This document shows positions 26,794-35,147 of a stretch of 64,000 nucleotides of DNA, piece after piece. Position numbers and translations under genes: made by a program. Source of the stretch: Afipia sp. OHSU_II-C1 (lineage in GTDB: Bacteria > Pseudomonadota > Alphaproteobacteria > Rhizobiales > Xanthobacteraceae); NCBI RefSeq assembly GCF_000497575.1, contig NZ_APJI01000014.1:62001-126000 (forward strand). The letters are read 5' to 3'. Under the pieces are notes generated by a model, which was not told where the DNA came from, searched no databases, and saw only the letters and a program-made list of their open reading frames with translations. How positions within the stretch are numbered: the stretch's first letter is position 1; every line of letters begins with the position of its first letter.

Positions 26794-28443
26794 TCAGGGG
26801 CGCTTGGGCGGCTTGTCGCACCATGGCATCGGCAGTTCCGGCTCGTAATACTCGTTCCATTCGCAGATGTATTCCGGGCCGCTGCGCTTCATCACATGCT
26901 TGATCGGTTCGGCCTGGCTGATCGCAACGTGGGCGACGATCAGCGCTAAGCCGATCGGATAGGACCATCTGCTGAACCGCAGATCGCTCAATTTCTCCAG
27001 CAGCAATGCGCCTGCGAGGATAATGAGCGGATCGGTCAGAATGAAGTATTCCGCCTTGAGATTGCGCCGCACGCCGAGCGCATCGATGCCGATGGCTGAC
27101 AGCAGCAATAGGGCCGCCTGAATGGCGACCTGCCGCTCGCCCCTCAGCCACGCATAGACGATGCCAGGAATGACCAGCCAGGTCAGGAACACGGTGGGAC
27201 GCGGCGAGGTGAACAGCACGAACGTATAGCGCTGGAGCACGGACTTGACGCCGTCGAACAGCAGGGCGATCGCAGCCCAGATCTTTCCGCCTTCGGTGGC
27301 CGATGTGGCCGGTGCGTCCGCGAACACCAGCATCTTTTCGATGGGATTGATCACGGCGACTGCGTTTTGCGGATCGAATTGCAGATACAGCGTGAGCAGT
27401 CCGAGTGACGCACCGGCGGCGACCGCGAAGATCGACGTCAACGTTTCGGTGGCGCTGATGCGCCACATCGCCGCAAATGCGATCATGCCGACGCCGATCC
27501 AGACGAGTAGCGCGACCTGATAAATTCCGAACCTGCCGGCAATCAATGCGTGAAGCTGGGCGATATCCACCGATTCAGGCTCCAGCCCCGCCAAGATCAG
27601 CGGCCAAGCGAGGGCGAGCAGAACGCCTGCGGCAATGGCCGAGAGCAGAACTGCGAGCCATGCCGCCGAACTGCGCCAGAACGCTGTGCTGGTGCTGTCG
27701 CTGCTGCCAAAAGGGAGCATGATCACAGGAAGCGCTGCGATCAGCAGGATGATCTGAACCTTGTTCTGCAATCCGAGAACGCACAGTGCCGCCGCAGCCC
27801 CGATAGCCAGCGGCCGCCAGTTGCCGGCGCGGCGCGCGACCGCGATCAGCAGCATCAATGCGAGCGTGAAGAGACAGGCCGCGATCAGTTCGCTGCGAAG
27901 GATGCGCATGTGGACGGCCATGCCGCCGGAAAACGCGAACGCGAACGTCGCGAGCAGGGCGATCCGCCAGTCGGTAAAGATGCGCCGGGCCAGAGCCGCA
28001 AAGCCGATGACGAAGATGGTTGCGGTCAGCCATGCCACGATGCGGCCGGCGCGAATGGCTTGCGTCATCGCGGCATCGAAGGCGGGCACGTTCAGCGCTG
28101 AGGGAATCGACGACAGTTTCCATGCATCAAGCAGCCCCAGCGAATGCATCGCCTGAAACCACCACTTCACCGACAGGATGGTGAAGTAGGACGGGTGATC
28201 GAAGAACGCCTGCGGCTTTCCATTGTTCATCACGAGCGCGTTGTAGACGATCATGAAGTCCATATCGGCATTGCGCCAATAGATGACGAAATAGCCGGCG
28301 AGGAAAAATGAGAGGGCGAGGCCGACCAAAATCACGGCCATGCCGCCGTTCCAGCCGAATGGCGTCAGCCGCGAAAACGCATCGCGCGGCTGGTCTTTCG
28401 GGATGGGAGCGGTTGGGGGCTGGCTATCGGATGAGGCTGTCAT
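26794..28443 (-). CDS. Multipass membrane protein, glycosyltransferase-39-like
   Basis: A 549-aa protein with roughly eleven or more hydrophobic helices, a soluble 30-residue N-terminus and a C-terminal periplasmic-looking tail (EYICEWNEYYEPELPMPWCDKPP). The first loop contains acidic residues (NADMDFMIVYNALV), reminiscent of the catalytic loop of GT-C transferases such as ArnT. The similarity is topological only and no donor or acceptor can be named. It sits between the peroxidase and L,D-transpeptidase genes on the same strand, so a cell-envelope role is plausible. Confidence 0.7.
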   Translation of the reverse strand: MTASSDSQPPTAPIPKDQPRDAFSRLTPFGWNGGMAVILVGLALSFFLAGYFVIYWRNADMDFMIVYNALVMNNGKPQAFFDHPSYFTILSVKWWFQAMHSLGLLDAWKLSSIPSALNVPAFDAAMTQAIRAGRIVAWLTATIFVIGFAALARRIFTDWRIALLATFAFAFSGGMAVHMRILRSELIAACLFTLALMLLIAVARRAGNWRPLAIGAAAALCVLGLQNKVQIILLIAALPVIMLPFGSSDSTSTAFWRSSAAWLAVLLSAIAAGVLLALAWPLILAGLEPESVDIAQLHALIAGRFGIYQVALLVWIGVGMIAFAAMWRISATETLTSIFAVAAGASLGLLTLYLQFDPQNAVAVINPIEKMLVFADAPATSATEGGKIWAAIALLFDGVKSVLQRYTFVLFTSPRPTVFLTWLVIPGIVYAWLRGERQVAIQAALLLLSAIGIDALGVRRNLKAEYFILTDPLIILAGALLLEKLSDLRFSRWSYPIGLALIVAHVAISQAEPIKHVMKRSGPEYICEWNEYYEPELPMPWCDKPPKRP

Positions 28444-28500
28444 GATCGGCGCGTTCTAGCTTAACGCGCCGCCCAAAGCCAACCGGGTTCCAGAGGCCAT

Positions 28501-30192
28501 TTAGCGCAGCGGGACGATGAAATCCGTGCCGCGTCCCGTCTCGTCACCAAGACCGCGATCCGAGACGGTGATCGATCCACCGGGCGCGAGGGCCGAGGCG
28601 ATCCGCGTCATGGCATCCTCGGGGATGGTCAGGCGATCGAGCGCCTCGGTTGGCGATGACGGTTGGGCAGGGGCTGCCACGGGCGCAACCGGCTCGCCGC
28701 GCCTGCGCCGGGGAGTCTCTTCCGCCGCGCGGATGGGGGCCGGGAGCGAGACCACGGACCAGCGCAGAGCCTCGGCGTCATCCTTGTCGGCGCGGACCGT
28801 AAAGACGTGGGTGCCGAGGGGGCGGTCCGATGCAGCGATCGTGACCGGCGCTTCGAACCAAGGCTCGAAATTCTGTCGGACGTAGATCTTGTTTTCCTTA
28901 GCGCTGACGAAGGCGGCGACATGCCCTGTGCGCGGCTTGACCGGCCCGATGAATTCGGCAGAGCCCTCAGGTGCAACCGCCACCGCGACCGGCGTGGGTG
29001 CGGCGCTATCGGTCACACGGGTCTGATCCTTATCGGTCTTCGGAGCCTCGGATTTTTTGTCGGCAGGCTTTGCGTCGGGAGACTTGTCGCCGGCTGCCTT
29101 GTCGTCGGAAGCACCGGCGTCTCCATCGGCGCTTTTCGCGGCATCGTCCTTCGCTACGGCGCCATCTTTATGTGCGTTCGGAGACGGAGTCTTGGCATTC
29201 TCCTTAGGCCCGTCCTTGGCCGCTTCGGGCTCTGGCGTGACGCCGCCACGGCCGGCATCCCATGAGCCGCCACCGCGGCTGGCATCCCATGCCTGCGCAA
29301 CGACGCTGTCCGCATCGCTCTTTTGCGGGAGTGCGCCGCTGGCGTCAGCCGTGCGAATGGGCGCGTCTTCGGAGATCGACGTCAGCCGCAATTGCGGCCT
29401 GTCGTGCGACGCCGCGTCGACAATTGACGACCGGTCGGACTTCGGCGTGGTCTCGGCGTGCTTCTCCGGCTCCGTCGTGGCGGCCAAAGGCTTTGTGCTC
29501 GGCTTGCGAGAGGCGAGCAGCGGATGGGAAAAATCAGCAGGCGAGATTTCACCGGGCGTGATGATCACGCGCGCGCCCATGCGGGTCCAGCCCCACATCC
29601 GCATCGCGAAATTCATTGGCATGCGGATGCAGCCGTGCGAGGCCGGATAGCCGGGCAGAACGCCTGCATGCATCGCCACGCCTGACCACGTGATGCGCTG
29701 CATGTAAGGCATCGGCGCGCCGCTGTAGATGTTCGAGCGGTGATACTTGTTCTTCTGGATGACGCTGAACACGCCCATCGGAGTCGAATGGCCGCGCATG
29801 CCGGTCGAGACCGGCGATTCCGCGAACAGGCCGTTCTGGTCGTAGAGCTTCAAGGTCTGCCGATCGATCGAGATCGCGACCACGATCGGGCCGACCGGCT
29901 TTGCGGTGTCCTTCGGGGCATCGGGCAATTTTTGTTTGGCGCGCGCGACGCGCGGGCGACGCGGCTCGAAGTGCCGCTGCGGCTCGCCGTAGTAAGCGGC
30001 TCCGGGATCCATGGGCCAATAGACCTGGGCATCGGCCGGCAGCGCAAATCCTGCGGTCAGTGTCGCGGCGAGCCATGCGGTCTGCAGGCCCACAGACCGG
30101 GCCGGACGGGAACTGATGTCACTGCCAAAAGGGGAGGTGGTGCTGACCGTTTTCTGCTGGTGGTCCAGGGTAGGTAGCTTATTCCGGTACAC
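28501..30192 (-). CDS. L,D-transpeptidase (YkuD domain)
   Basis: Periplasmic cysteine transpeptidase that forms 3-3 peptidoglycan crosslinks or attaches lipoproteins. The GTG at 30192 with GAGGAA 6 nt upstream is preferred over a TTG at 30231, giving 563 aa. A signal segment lies around 34-56. The YkuD domain (about 101-210) has the active site H175-AGVLPGYPASHGC188-IRMP intact. A very long low-complexity Lys/Asp/Ala/Pro linker (about 240-390) leads to a C-terminal region of unknown fold (about 400-563), which may bind the wall. The linker and tail are unusual for the family. Confidence 0.9.
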   Translation of the reverse strand: MYRNKLPTLDHQQKTVSTTSPFGSDISSRPARSVGLQTAWLAATLTAGFALPADAQVYWPMDPGAAYYGEPQRHFEPRRPRVARAKQKLPDAPKDTAKPVGPIVVAISIDRQTLKLYDQNGLFAESPVSTGMRGHSTPMGVFSVIQKNKYHRSNIYSGAPMPYMQRITWSGVAMHAGVLPGYPASHGCIRMPMNFAMRMWGWTRMGARVIITPGEISPADFSHPLLASRKPSTKPLAATTEPEKHAETTPKSDRSSIVDAASHDRPQLRLTSISEDAPIRTADASGALPQKSDADSVVAQAWDASRGGGSWDAGRGGVTPEPEAAKDGPKENAKTPSPNAHKDGAVAKDDAAKSADGDAGASDDKAAGDKSPDAKPADKKSEAPKTDKDQTRVTDSAAPTPVAVAVAPEGSAEFIGPVKPRTGHVAAFVSAKENKIYVRQNFEPWFEAPVTIAASDRPLGTHVFTVRADKDDAEALRWSVVSLPAPIRAAEETPRRRRGEPVAPVAAPAQPSSPTEALDRLTIPEDAMTRIASALAPGGSITVSDRGLGDETGRGTDFIVPLR

Positions 30193-30390
30193 GCGAAATT
30201 CCTCAATTGATTCCAGTATTAGTGTCGCCAATAGGCTGAATGTTCATTGCCGTTCGGCCTCGATACCGCATTCTGCGTGATTCACGGTGCCGAAATGCTA
30301 GCCGTTGAGCCTTCAAAAGCGCTTAACGGCGACTTATCCGCAGTCACAATCCCGTGCCTTCCAACGGGGGCCATGCCACCCCACATGAGG

Positions 30391-30421
30391 GGTTCCGGTG
30401 CGGGGCAGCCGCGCCGGAACC
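30391..30421 (+). promoter_or_regulatory. GC-rich hairpin before creA
   Basis: GGTTCCGG-TGCGG ... CCG-CGCCGGAACC forms a strong imperfect stem-loop ending 31 bp before the creA start. No T-run follows. It could be an mRNA leader structure or a DNA site. No function is assigned. Confidence 0.4.
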
Positions 30422-30452
30422 GTTCTGAAGACCCCTTCCTTGGAGCTTTCCG

Positions 30453-30986
30453 ATGCCTTTCCGTCTGACCCGACTGACAGCCGCCGCGCTGTTGGCCACC
30501 GCCTTCGCGTGGCTGGCCATAACGCCACTGGCCGCGGCCGATGAGCCGGATCTGATCTTCCGGCGCTCGACCGTGTTCAAGTTACTCAGCCCGGATGACA
30601 AACTTGCTACCTACGGTGTCGATGACCCGGTGGTTGACGGCGTGGCCTGTCATTTCACCGTGCCGGAGAAGGGCGGTTACAAGGGCTGGCTCGGGCTGGC
30701 CGAACAGGTCTCCGACATCTCGCTGGCCTGCCGCCAGATCGGGCCGATCCGCTTCAAGTCCAAGGCGCCGCAGGGCGAGGACATGTTTCGGCAGCGCCGC
30801 TCGCTGTTCTTCAAGAAGATGCAGATCGTGCGCGGCTGCGACGCCAAGCGAAACGTGCTGGTCTACATGGTCTATTCCGACAAGCTGATCGACGGCTCGC
30901 CGAAGAACTCGACGTCCTCTGTGCCGATCATGCCGTGGGGCAGCAACGACACCATCCAGAAATGCGGTGACTTTATTTCTGGATAG
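30453..30986 (+). CDS. creA: CreA family periplasmic protein
   Basis: A 177-aa exported protein with a signal peptide (hydrophobic 8-28, cut near PLAAA-DE). The mature part carries the CreA family features: VFKLLSPDDK, VDGVACHFT, SLACRQIGPI and NVLVYMVYSDKLIDGSPKNS with two to four cysteines. The family is widespread in proteobacteria and its function is not established. It is divergent from the L,D-transpeptidase gene. A hairpin lies in its leader. Confidence 0.9.
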   Translation: MPFRLTRLTAAALLATAFAWLAITPLAAADEPDLIFRRSTVFKLLSPDDKLATYGVDDPVVDGVACHFTVPEKGGYKGWLGLAEQVSDISLACRQIGPIRFKSKAPQGEDMFRQRRSLFFKKMQIVRGCDAKRNVLVYMVYSDKLIDGSPKNSTSSVPIMPWGSNDTIQKCGDFISG

Positions 30987-31071
30987 ACGCGTTTTGCGAC
31001 GCAGCTTGCCTTTACCTTTCGGTTGATCGACGCTTGAAGCAGCGACAACGAAAATCAAAAGGGCGGACATC

Positions 31072-31818
31072 ATGCGTCTCAAAAACAAGGTTGCGCTGGT
31101 GACGGGAGGCGCGTCGGGATTTGGCGCGGCCATTGCGCGGCATTTTGTCGAAGAGGGCGCGAAGGTCGTCATTCTTGATCTGAACGGCGAGGGCGCGGCC
31201 CGCGTTGCCGCAAACACCGGCGGCGCGGTTGCCGTGGCGGGTGATGTCTCGAACCGCGATGACATCGACAAGGCTGTCGCGACCGCCGTCGAGACGTTCG
31301 GACGGCTCGACATTGTGGTGAACAATGCGGGCTGGTCGTTTCGCAACAAGCCGATCATGGATGTGACCGAGGACGAGTTCGACCGCGTCTTCGCCGTCAA
31401 CGTCAAATCGATTTTTCACATGACCAACGCGACGGTGCCGCTGATGCGCAGGCAGGGCGGCGGCTGCATCATCAATATCGGTTCGACCGGCGGCATCCGT
31501 CCGCGTCCGGGCCTGACGTGGTACAACGGCTCGAAGGGTGCGGTGAACCTGTTATCGAGTGCGATGGCGGCGGAGCTTGCGCCGGACAAGATCCGGGTCA
31601 ATTGCGTCGCGCCGGTGATGGGCGAGACCGCACTGCTTGAGACATTCATGGGCGTGCCCGACACGCCGGAAAATCGCGCGAAGTTCATTGCGACGATTCC
31701 GCTCGGCCGCATGTCGCAGCCGGAAGACATCGCCAAGGCGTGTGTGTATCTGGCGTCGGACGATGCCGACTTCATCACCGGCGTGGTGCTGCCGGTAGAC
31801 GGCGGCAGGACGATTTAG
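31072..31818 (+). CDS. SDR family oxidoreductase
   Basis: Classical short-chain dehydrogenase/reductase, 248 aa. The cofactor motif is TGGASGFG (11-18), NNAG is at 84-87, and the catalytic residues are S138, Y151 and K155 (YNGSK). D36 after the second beta strand suggests NAD(H) preference. The 3-oxoacyl-reductase-like or glucose-dehydrogenase-like substrate cannot be fixed. It is convergent with the small secreted protein gene, stops overlapping by 4 bp. Confidence 0.9.
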   Translation: MRLKNKVALVTGGASGFGAAIARHFVEEGAKVVILDLNGEGAARVAANTGGAVAVAGDVSNRDDIDKAVATAVETFGRLDIVVNNAGWSFRNKPIMDVTEDEFDRVFAVNVKSIFHMTNATVPLMRRQGGGCIINIGSTGGIRPRPGLTWYNGSKGAVNLLSSAMAAELAPDKIRVNCVAPVMGETALLETFMGVPDTPENRAKFIATIPLGRMSQPEDIAKACVYLASDDADFITGVVLPVDGGRTI

Positions 31819-32063
31819 CGCTTGCCCTTGCGATCGACGCATTTCTTGGAGCGTTCGACGCCCGCTGCGGTCAATCGCATGCCACTGACTTCCTTGATCT
31901 GCCCCGCGGGGCAGGAGCCGTCGTCAACATAGATCTTCTGGCCGAGCCGGAGGTCGGTGATGTCGATTTCACGTCCGACAATGTCAGCGCGGACGGCGCC
32001 GATCAGCGCCACCGAGGTAATCGCGCCAAGCAACAGCGCGCGCGGGAAGAATGTCGCGATCAT
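31815..32063 (-). CDS. Small secreted protein, DUF6719-like
   Basis: An 82-aa protein with a signal peptide (1-26, cut near VRA-DI) and a compact mature domain with two cysteines: KIYVDDGSCPAGQIKEVSG and then KKCVDRKGK. The same pattern (VYVDNGSC...K-VTGA...RKKACV) occurs in the protein at 42600, so these are paralogues. I place them tentatively in DUF6719. The cysteines probably form a periplasmic disulphide. It lies 7 bp after the 49-aa protein gene, in one transcript. Confidence 0.75.
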   Translation of the reverse strand: MIATFFPRALLLGAITSVALIGAVRADIVGREIDITDLRLGQKIYVDDGSCPAGQIKEVSGMRLTAAGVERSKKCVDRKGKR

Positions 32064-32070
32064 TCGATCC

Positions 32071-32220
32071 TCACTTGCTTTGAATCTTCACGCCGCCCGG
32101 ACCGACATTGATCTGCAATCCCTCCGGCTTCTTGTTGTCCTGATAGACCTTGTAGCCGAGCACGGCGACCGCGATGACGAGAGCTCCGACGACGGCGTAG
32201 AGGATATTGCGATTGTCCAT
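32071..32220 (-). CDS. Small single-helix membrane protein
   Basis: A 49-aa protein: MDNRNILYAV leads into one hydrophobic helix (about 6-22), followed by a basic linker (YQDNKKPEG) and a hydrophilic tail ending GGVKIQSK. It is predicted to be anchored with the tail outside. GAGAGACC precedes the ATG. It is located between the SMR efflux gene (17 bp upstream) and the DUF6719-like gene (7 bp downstream), apparently one operon. The function is unknown. Confidence 0.75.
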   Translation of the reverse strand: MDNRNILYAVVGALVIAVAVLGYKVYQDNKKPEGLQINVGPGGVKIQSK

Positions 32221-32237
32221 GTGGTCTCTCCAATGCG

Positions 32238-32567
32238 TCAATGCGAAACGGTCGATGAAAACAGATTGATGGTGCCGACGCCGGCAATGATCAGCGCGAG
32301 GCCGATCACGGCGGGCATGTCGAGCTTCTGGCCGAACCAGACGAGACCGACGAGTGTGATGAGCACGATTCCGAGGCCGGACCAGATCGCATAGGCGATC
32401 CCGACCGGCATGGTCCGCAGGACCAGCGACAGGAAATAAAACGACGCCGCGTAGCCGATCGCTGTCAGGATCAGCGGCTTCGGCTTGGTGAACTGCTCCG
32501 ACGCTTGCAGCGCGGAGGTTCCGATCACCTCAAGAATGATCGCGATGATGAGGTAGACGAAGGTCAT
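32238..32567 (-). CDS. Small multidrug resistance (SMR) efflux protein
   Basis: A 109-aa four-helix inner-membrane protein of the EmrE/SugE/QacE family. The essential glutamate E13 sits in AIILEVIGTSALQ, and the later signature PVGIAYAIWSGLGIVLITL is of the EmrE/QacE type. These proteins exchange protons for quaternary cations or guanidinium. Which class (multidrug or guanidinium) is not certain; the A-I-W-S-G-L-G block fits the multidrug group. It is the first gene of a small minus-strand operon. Confidence 0.93.
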   Translation of the reverse strand: MTFVYLIIAIILEVIGTSALQASEQFTKPKPLILTAIGYAASFYFLSLVLRTMPVGIAYAIWSGLGIVLITLVGLVWFGQKLDMPAVIGLALIIAGVGTINLFSSTVSH

Positions 32568-32634
32568 GCCTCATCGTAGTCGGGCGGCCGTGATTCTGGT
32601 AGGCGCGGATGCCCCCGCGGACTTACAGCGGCGT

Positions 32635-32826
32635 TTAGTGCTTCGCGACAGTGTCCCGGACTTCGGTGCAGCACGCCGGGCATTCATAGACGAAGTCGAC
32701 TCTTGCCAGGTCCCAGTGGGGATGCACCTCCCTGATTTCCATGGGAAGGCTCTGGCAGCTTGGACACACGGTCATGGCTGCATGAAATATCTGCTGCTTG
32801 CGGTGATGCTGTGCATAGGCTGGCAT
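32635..32826 (-). CDS. Small zinc-ribbon-like protein
   Basis: A 63-aa protein starting MPAYAQHHRK at 32826, behind a perfect AAGGAGAG ribosome site. Two CxxC knuckles (CPSC and CPAC, about 25 residues apart) with another Cys directly after the second suggest a bound zinc. The region VDFVYECPACCTEVR resembles LEFTYACSGCGAETIR of the protein at 49551. It is probably cytosolic with nucleic-acid or protein contacts; the function is unknown. Confidence 0.75.
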   Translation of the reverse strand: MPAYAQHHRKQQIFHAAMTVCPSCQSLPMEIREVHPHWDLARVDFVYECPACCTEVRDTVAKH

Positions 32827-32988
32827 GATTGCTCTCCTTATATTTTGGGAGCTCATTTTCATCGCCGGCGATTAAGTCATCGATTGTCGCCGATGATGCG
32901 CCATCCTATCGCGCAAGCCCTAAACACCTCATCAACTCTTGCGAACGCACAAAGAACATCCGCACAAACTCGGCGTGTGTGACCAAAT

Positions 32989-33465
32989 CTACACAGTTTG
33001 TGCCTTGGTTCGGTCATATTGTGATTGGGCTTTTGCGACATCGCTCATGTGCTGCTCCGCCCAGATGCGCAAGCCGTCAACGGTGTCGCTCAATGTGCGC
33101 CCCAGCGGCGTGATCGAATACTCCACCGTCACCGGAACGGTCGGCGTCACCTTGCGCTTCACGAGACCGTCACGCTCCAAGCCTTTCAGGGTTTGCGACG
33201 CCATCTTCTGCGTCAGCCCGCCGATCTCACGGCGCAGTTCGTTGAAGCGCCATGGCCTGCGCGACAGCAGGATCAGCAACAATACGGTCCACTTGTCGGC
33301 GATACGGTCGAGCACCAGCCGGGTCGGACAATCCTGCGCGTAGGGATTCGTCGGCCAGTTTCCGCGCGAAGCCTTGTTTCCACGCGCAGGTTTGGCGGGT
33401 GGTTTCTCAAAGGGGACCATGTCTCGGAAAAGTGCCTTCTTCACAGCGGCGTCGCGAGCGGGCAT
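32989..33465 (-). CDS. HxlR family transcriptional regulator
   Basis: A 158-aa MarR-like winged-helix regulator of the HxlR type: CPTRLVLDRIADKWTVLLLILL (45-67) is the family signature, followed by RFNELRREIGGLTQKMASQTL (recognition region) and a wing (VPVTVEYSITPLG). C46 could be a redox sensor. The N-terminal 40 residues are basic and Pro-rich. The ATG at 33465 is used; M16 is an alternative. It is divergent from a NAD(P)H-binding reductase with a perfect palindrome in the 60-bp gap, so it probably regulates that gene and itself. Confidence 0.93.
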   Translation of the reverse strand: MPARDAAVKKALFRDMVPFEKPPAKPARGNKASRGNWPTNPYAQDCPTRLVLDRIADKWTVLLLILLSRRPWRFNELRREIGGLTQKMASQTLKGLERDGLVKRKVTPTVPVTVEYSITPLGRTLSDTVDGLRIWAEQHMSDVAKAQSQYDRTKAQTV

Positions 33466-33484
33466 CTGATGTCCATTCGTTAGT

Positions 33485-33503
33485 TGGTATCCATTGGATA
33501 CCA
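33485..33503. promoter_or_regulatory. Perfect dyad, HxlR operator candidate
   Basis: TGGTATCC-ATT-GGATACCA is an 8-bp perfect inverted repeat with a 3-bp centre, lying in the 60-bp gap between the divergent hxlR gene and its neighbour reductase. Its size suits a dimeric winged-helix regulator. Confidence 0.7.
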
Positions 33504-33525
33504 CATCGCACAAGGGACGCAAATC

Positions 33526-34134
33526 ATGAAAATCGCTTTGATCGGCGCGACCGGCCAGGCCGGCACGCCCATTCTCAAGGAACTCACCAGCCGCGGCCAT
33601 CAGGTCACGGCTATCGTCCGCAATCCCGAGAAGGTTCAGGCGCAGGCCAATGTCACGCCGAAGAAGGGCGACGTCTTCGACAAGGATGGGCTCGCCGCGC
33701 TGCTCAAGGGCCACGACGCGGTCATTAGCGCCGTGCACTTCACGGCAAGCGACCCGCAGAAGCTGATCGACGCGGCAAAGGCCTCGGGCGTGAAGCGCTA
33801 TCTGGTGGTCGGCGGCGCCGGCAGTCTCGAAGTTGCGCCCGGCATTGCGCTGGTGTCGACGCCCGAATTTCCGGCGGCTTACATGGACGAGGCCACCAAG
33901 GGTGGCGAATTCCTCAATCTGCTGCGGCAGGAGAAGGAACTCGACTGGACGTTTCTCTCGCCGTCGGCGCTGTTTTTCGACGGTCCTCGTACCGGCACAT
34001 TCCGCCTCGACAAGGATCAGCTTCTGACCACGGAGAAGGGCAGCAGCATCTCGTTCGCGGACTATGCGATCGCGCTCGCGGATGAAGTCGAGAAGCCCGC
34101 GCATTCCCGCCAGCGGTTTACGGTCGGGTATTGA
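33526..34134 (+). CDS. NAD(P)H-binding reductase (NmrA/SDR-like)
   Basis: A 202-aa atypical short-chain reductase with the N-terminal Rossmann motif GATGQAG (7-13) of the NmrA/YwnB type and no YxxxK pair. The ATG at 33526 begins the conserved MKIALIGATG; an in-frame ATG 42 bp upstream is rejected. Relatives bind NADPH and are often induced by electrophiles or quinones. It is divergent from hxlR and so the likely target of that regulator. The substrate is unknown. Confidence 0.88.
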   Translation: MKIALIGATGQAGTPILKELTSRGHQVTAIVRNPEKVQAQANVTPKKGDVFDKDGLAALLKGHDAVISAVHFTASDPQKLIDAAKASGVKRYLVVGGAGSLEVAPGIALVSTPEFPAAYMDEATKGGEFLNLLRQEKELDWTFLSPSALFFDGPRTGTFRLDKDQLLTTEKGSSISFADYAIALADEVEKPAHSRQRFTVGY

Positions 34135-34203
34135 TCCTCGCAGATCATCCATCGGCCGCCGCATCAGGTGTGGCGGCCGACGGCGACAAATGCCTTCGGT
34201 GCA

Positions 34204-34851
34204 CTACGACCGCGCAGTTTTCCCTTTTGGAGAATTGGCCGTCCCTCCGATGAGTTGTACGGCAATCCAGCAGACCAAACCCGCGAACGGGATGGGTGCG
34301 AGCGGCGCAAAGAGGAGAAGACCAATGCCGGAGTCGGGATCAAGAAAGCGGGGGTATGAACCGAACCAGAGCGGCATGCTGAGCATGGCCTGAACAATGC
34401 CGATGCCCTGGCCCGCATCGAAGACGTTGGAAACCATCTCGGGAGCCAGGAAGAACAGCGGCACGTTGAGAAGAGACATCGCGGCTGCCGAAAGCCACAT
34501 TGCAGGTCGGGCCGATCGAAAGTTCGGTGCCAGCCGGCAGGTCACATACAAAACAACAAATCCCCAGTTCATGACGGCGAAATCAAGGGGGAGCTGAAAA
34601 ATGAATGTTGAAAATCGGTATCCGGATGGTCCGGCCTGCAACAGACCGGATTTGTAGCCGAGATAGAGAAGTATGGCGATTGCGCTTGGACCGACAGAAA
34701 CCGTCAAGAACGCGATCAGGGGAACTTGAGTCCAGGCAAGCGACCGGGCGTTTGCAGAGACCGCGTGTCGTCCCTTGTAGAATGCGAGCAATATCGCCAG
34801 CAGCATCGCTGCGAGGGCTGAGTGTTTAAATAGGTCGGACATCAGAAGCAT
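34204..34851 (-). CDS. Multipass membrane protein of unknown family
   Basis: About 215 aa from the ATG at 34851 (MLLMSDLFKHS), with six or seven hydrophobic helices; an open frame 22 codons longer is possible. Visible features are a loop RHAVSANAR, a region GYKSGLLQAGPSG and a C-terminal basic tail (NSPKGKTARS). No signature was recognised. Its base composition looks less GC-rich than its neighbours, so horizontal origin is possible. It stands alone between the reductase and the deacylase. Confidence 0.6.
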   Translation of the reverse strand: MLLMSDLFKHSALAAMLLAILLAFYKGRHAVSANARSLAWTQVPLIAFLTVSVGPSAIAILLYLGYKSGLLQAGPSGYRFSTFIFQLPLDFAVMNWGFVVLYVTCRLAPNFRSARPAMWLSAAAMSLLNVPLFFLAPEMVSNVFDAGQGIGIVQAMLSMPLWFGSYPRFLDPDSGIGLLLFAPLAPIPFAGLVCWIAVQLIGGTANSPKGKTARS

Positions 34852-35147
34852 TGTGTCACACCTCGCTTGAGTGGGATCGACCTGACCCCACCCGTATGCG
34901 GCGGTTACCGAAATCATTAGTGGTTGTTTCGCTGAACGAGGTTCAACGGCTTATTTGGAAACGTGAAATCTGACCGAAATGTCTGCTATGGGTCATGACC
35001 GGCAAAACGCAGTTGCGCCGGGCTTTGTACTCCGAACGTCAATGCTTACTTCCCACGTTATCGCATCCCTTCCAACGGTCCCTTAAAACTGGCTACACTC
35101 GTGCCCATAATCCGCGCGGCAGACGCGGGCATGAAGGGACAGACGCG

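Noticed and set aside
30305-30316. TTGAGCCTTCAA palindrome before creA as an FNR/FixK box
   Set aside because: The spacer between TTGA and TCAA is 4 bp; FixK/FNR sites need 6.
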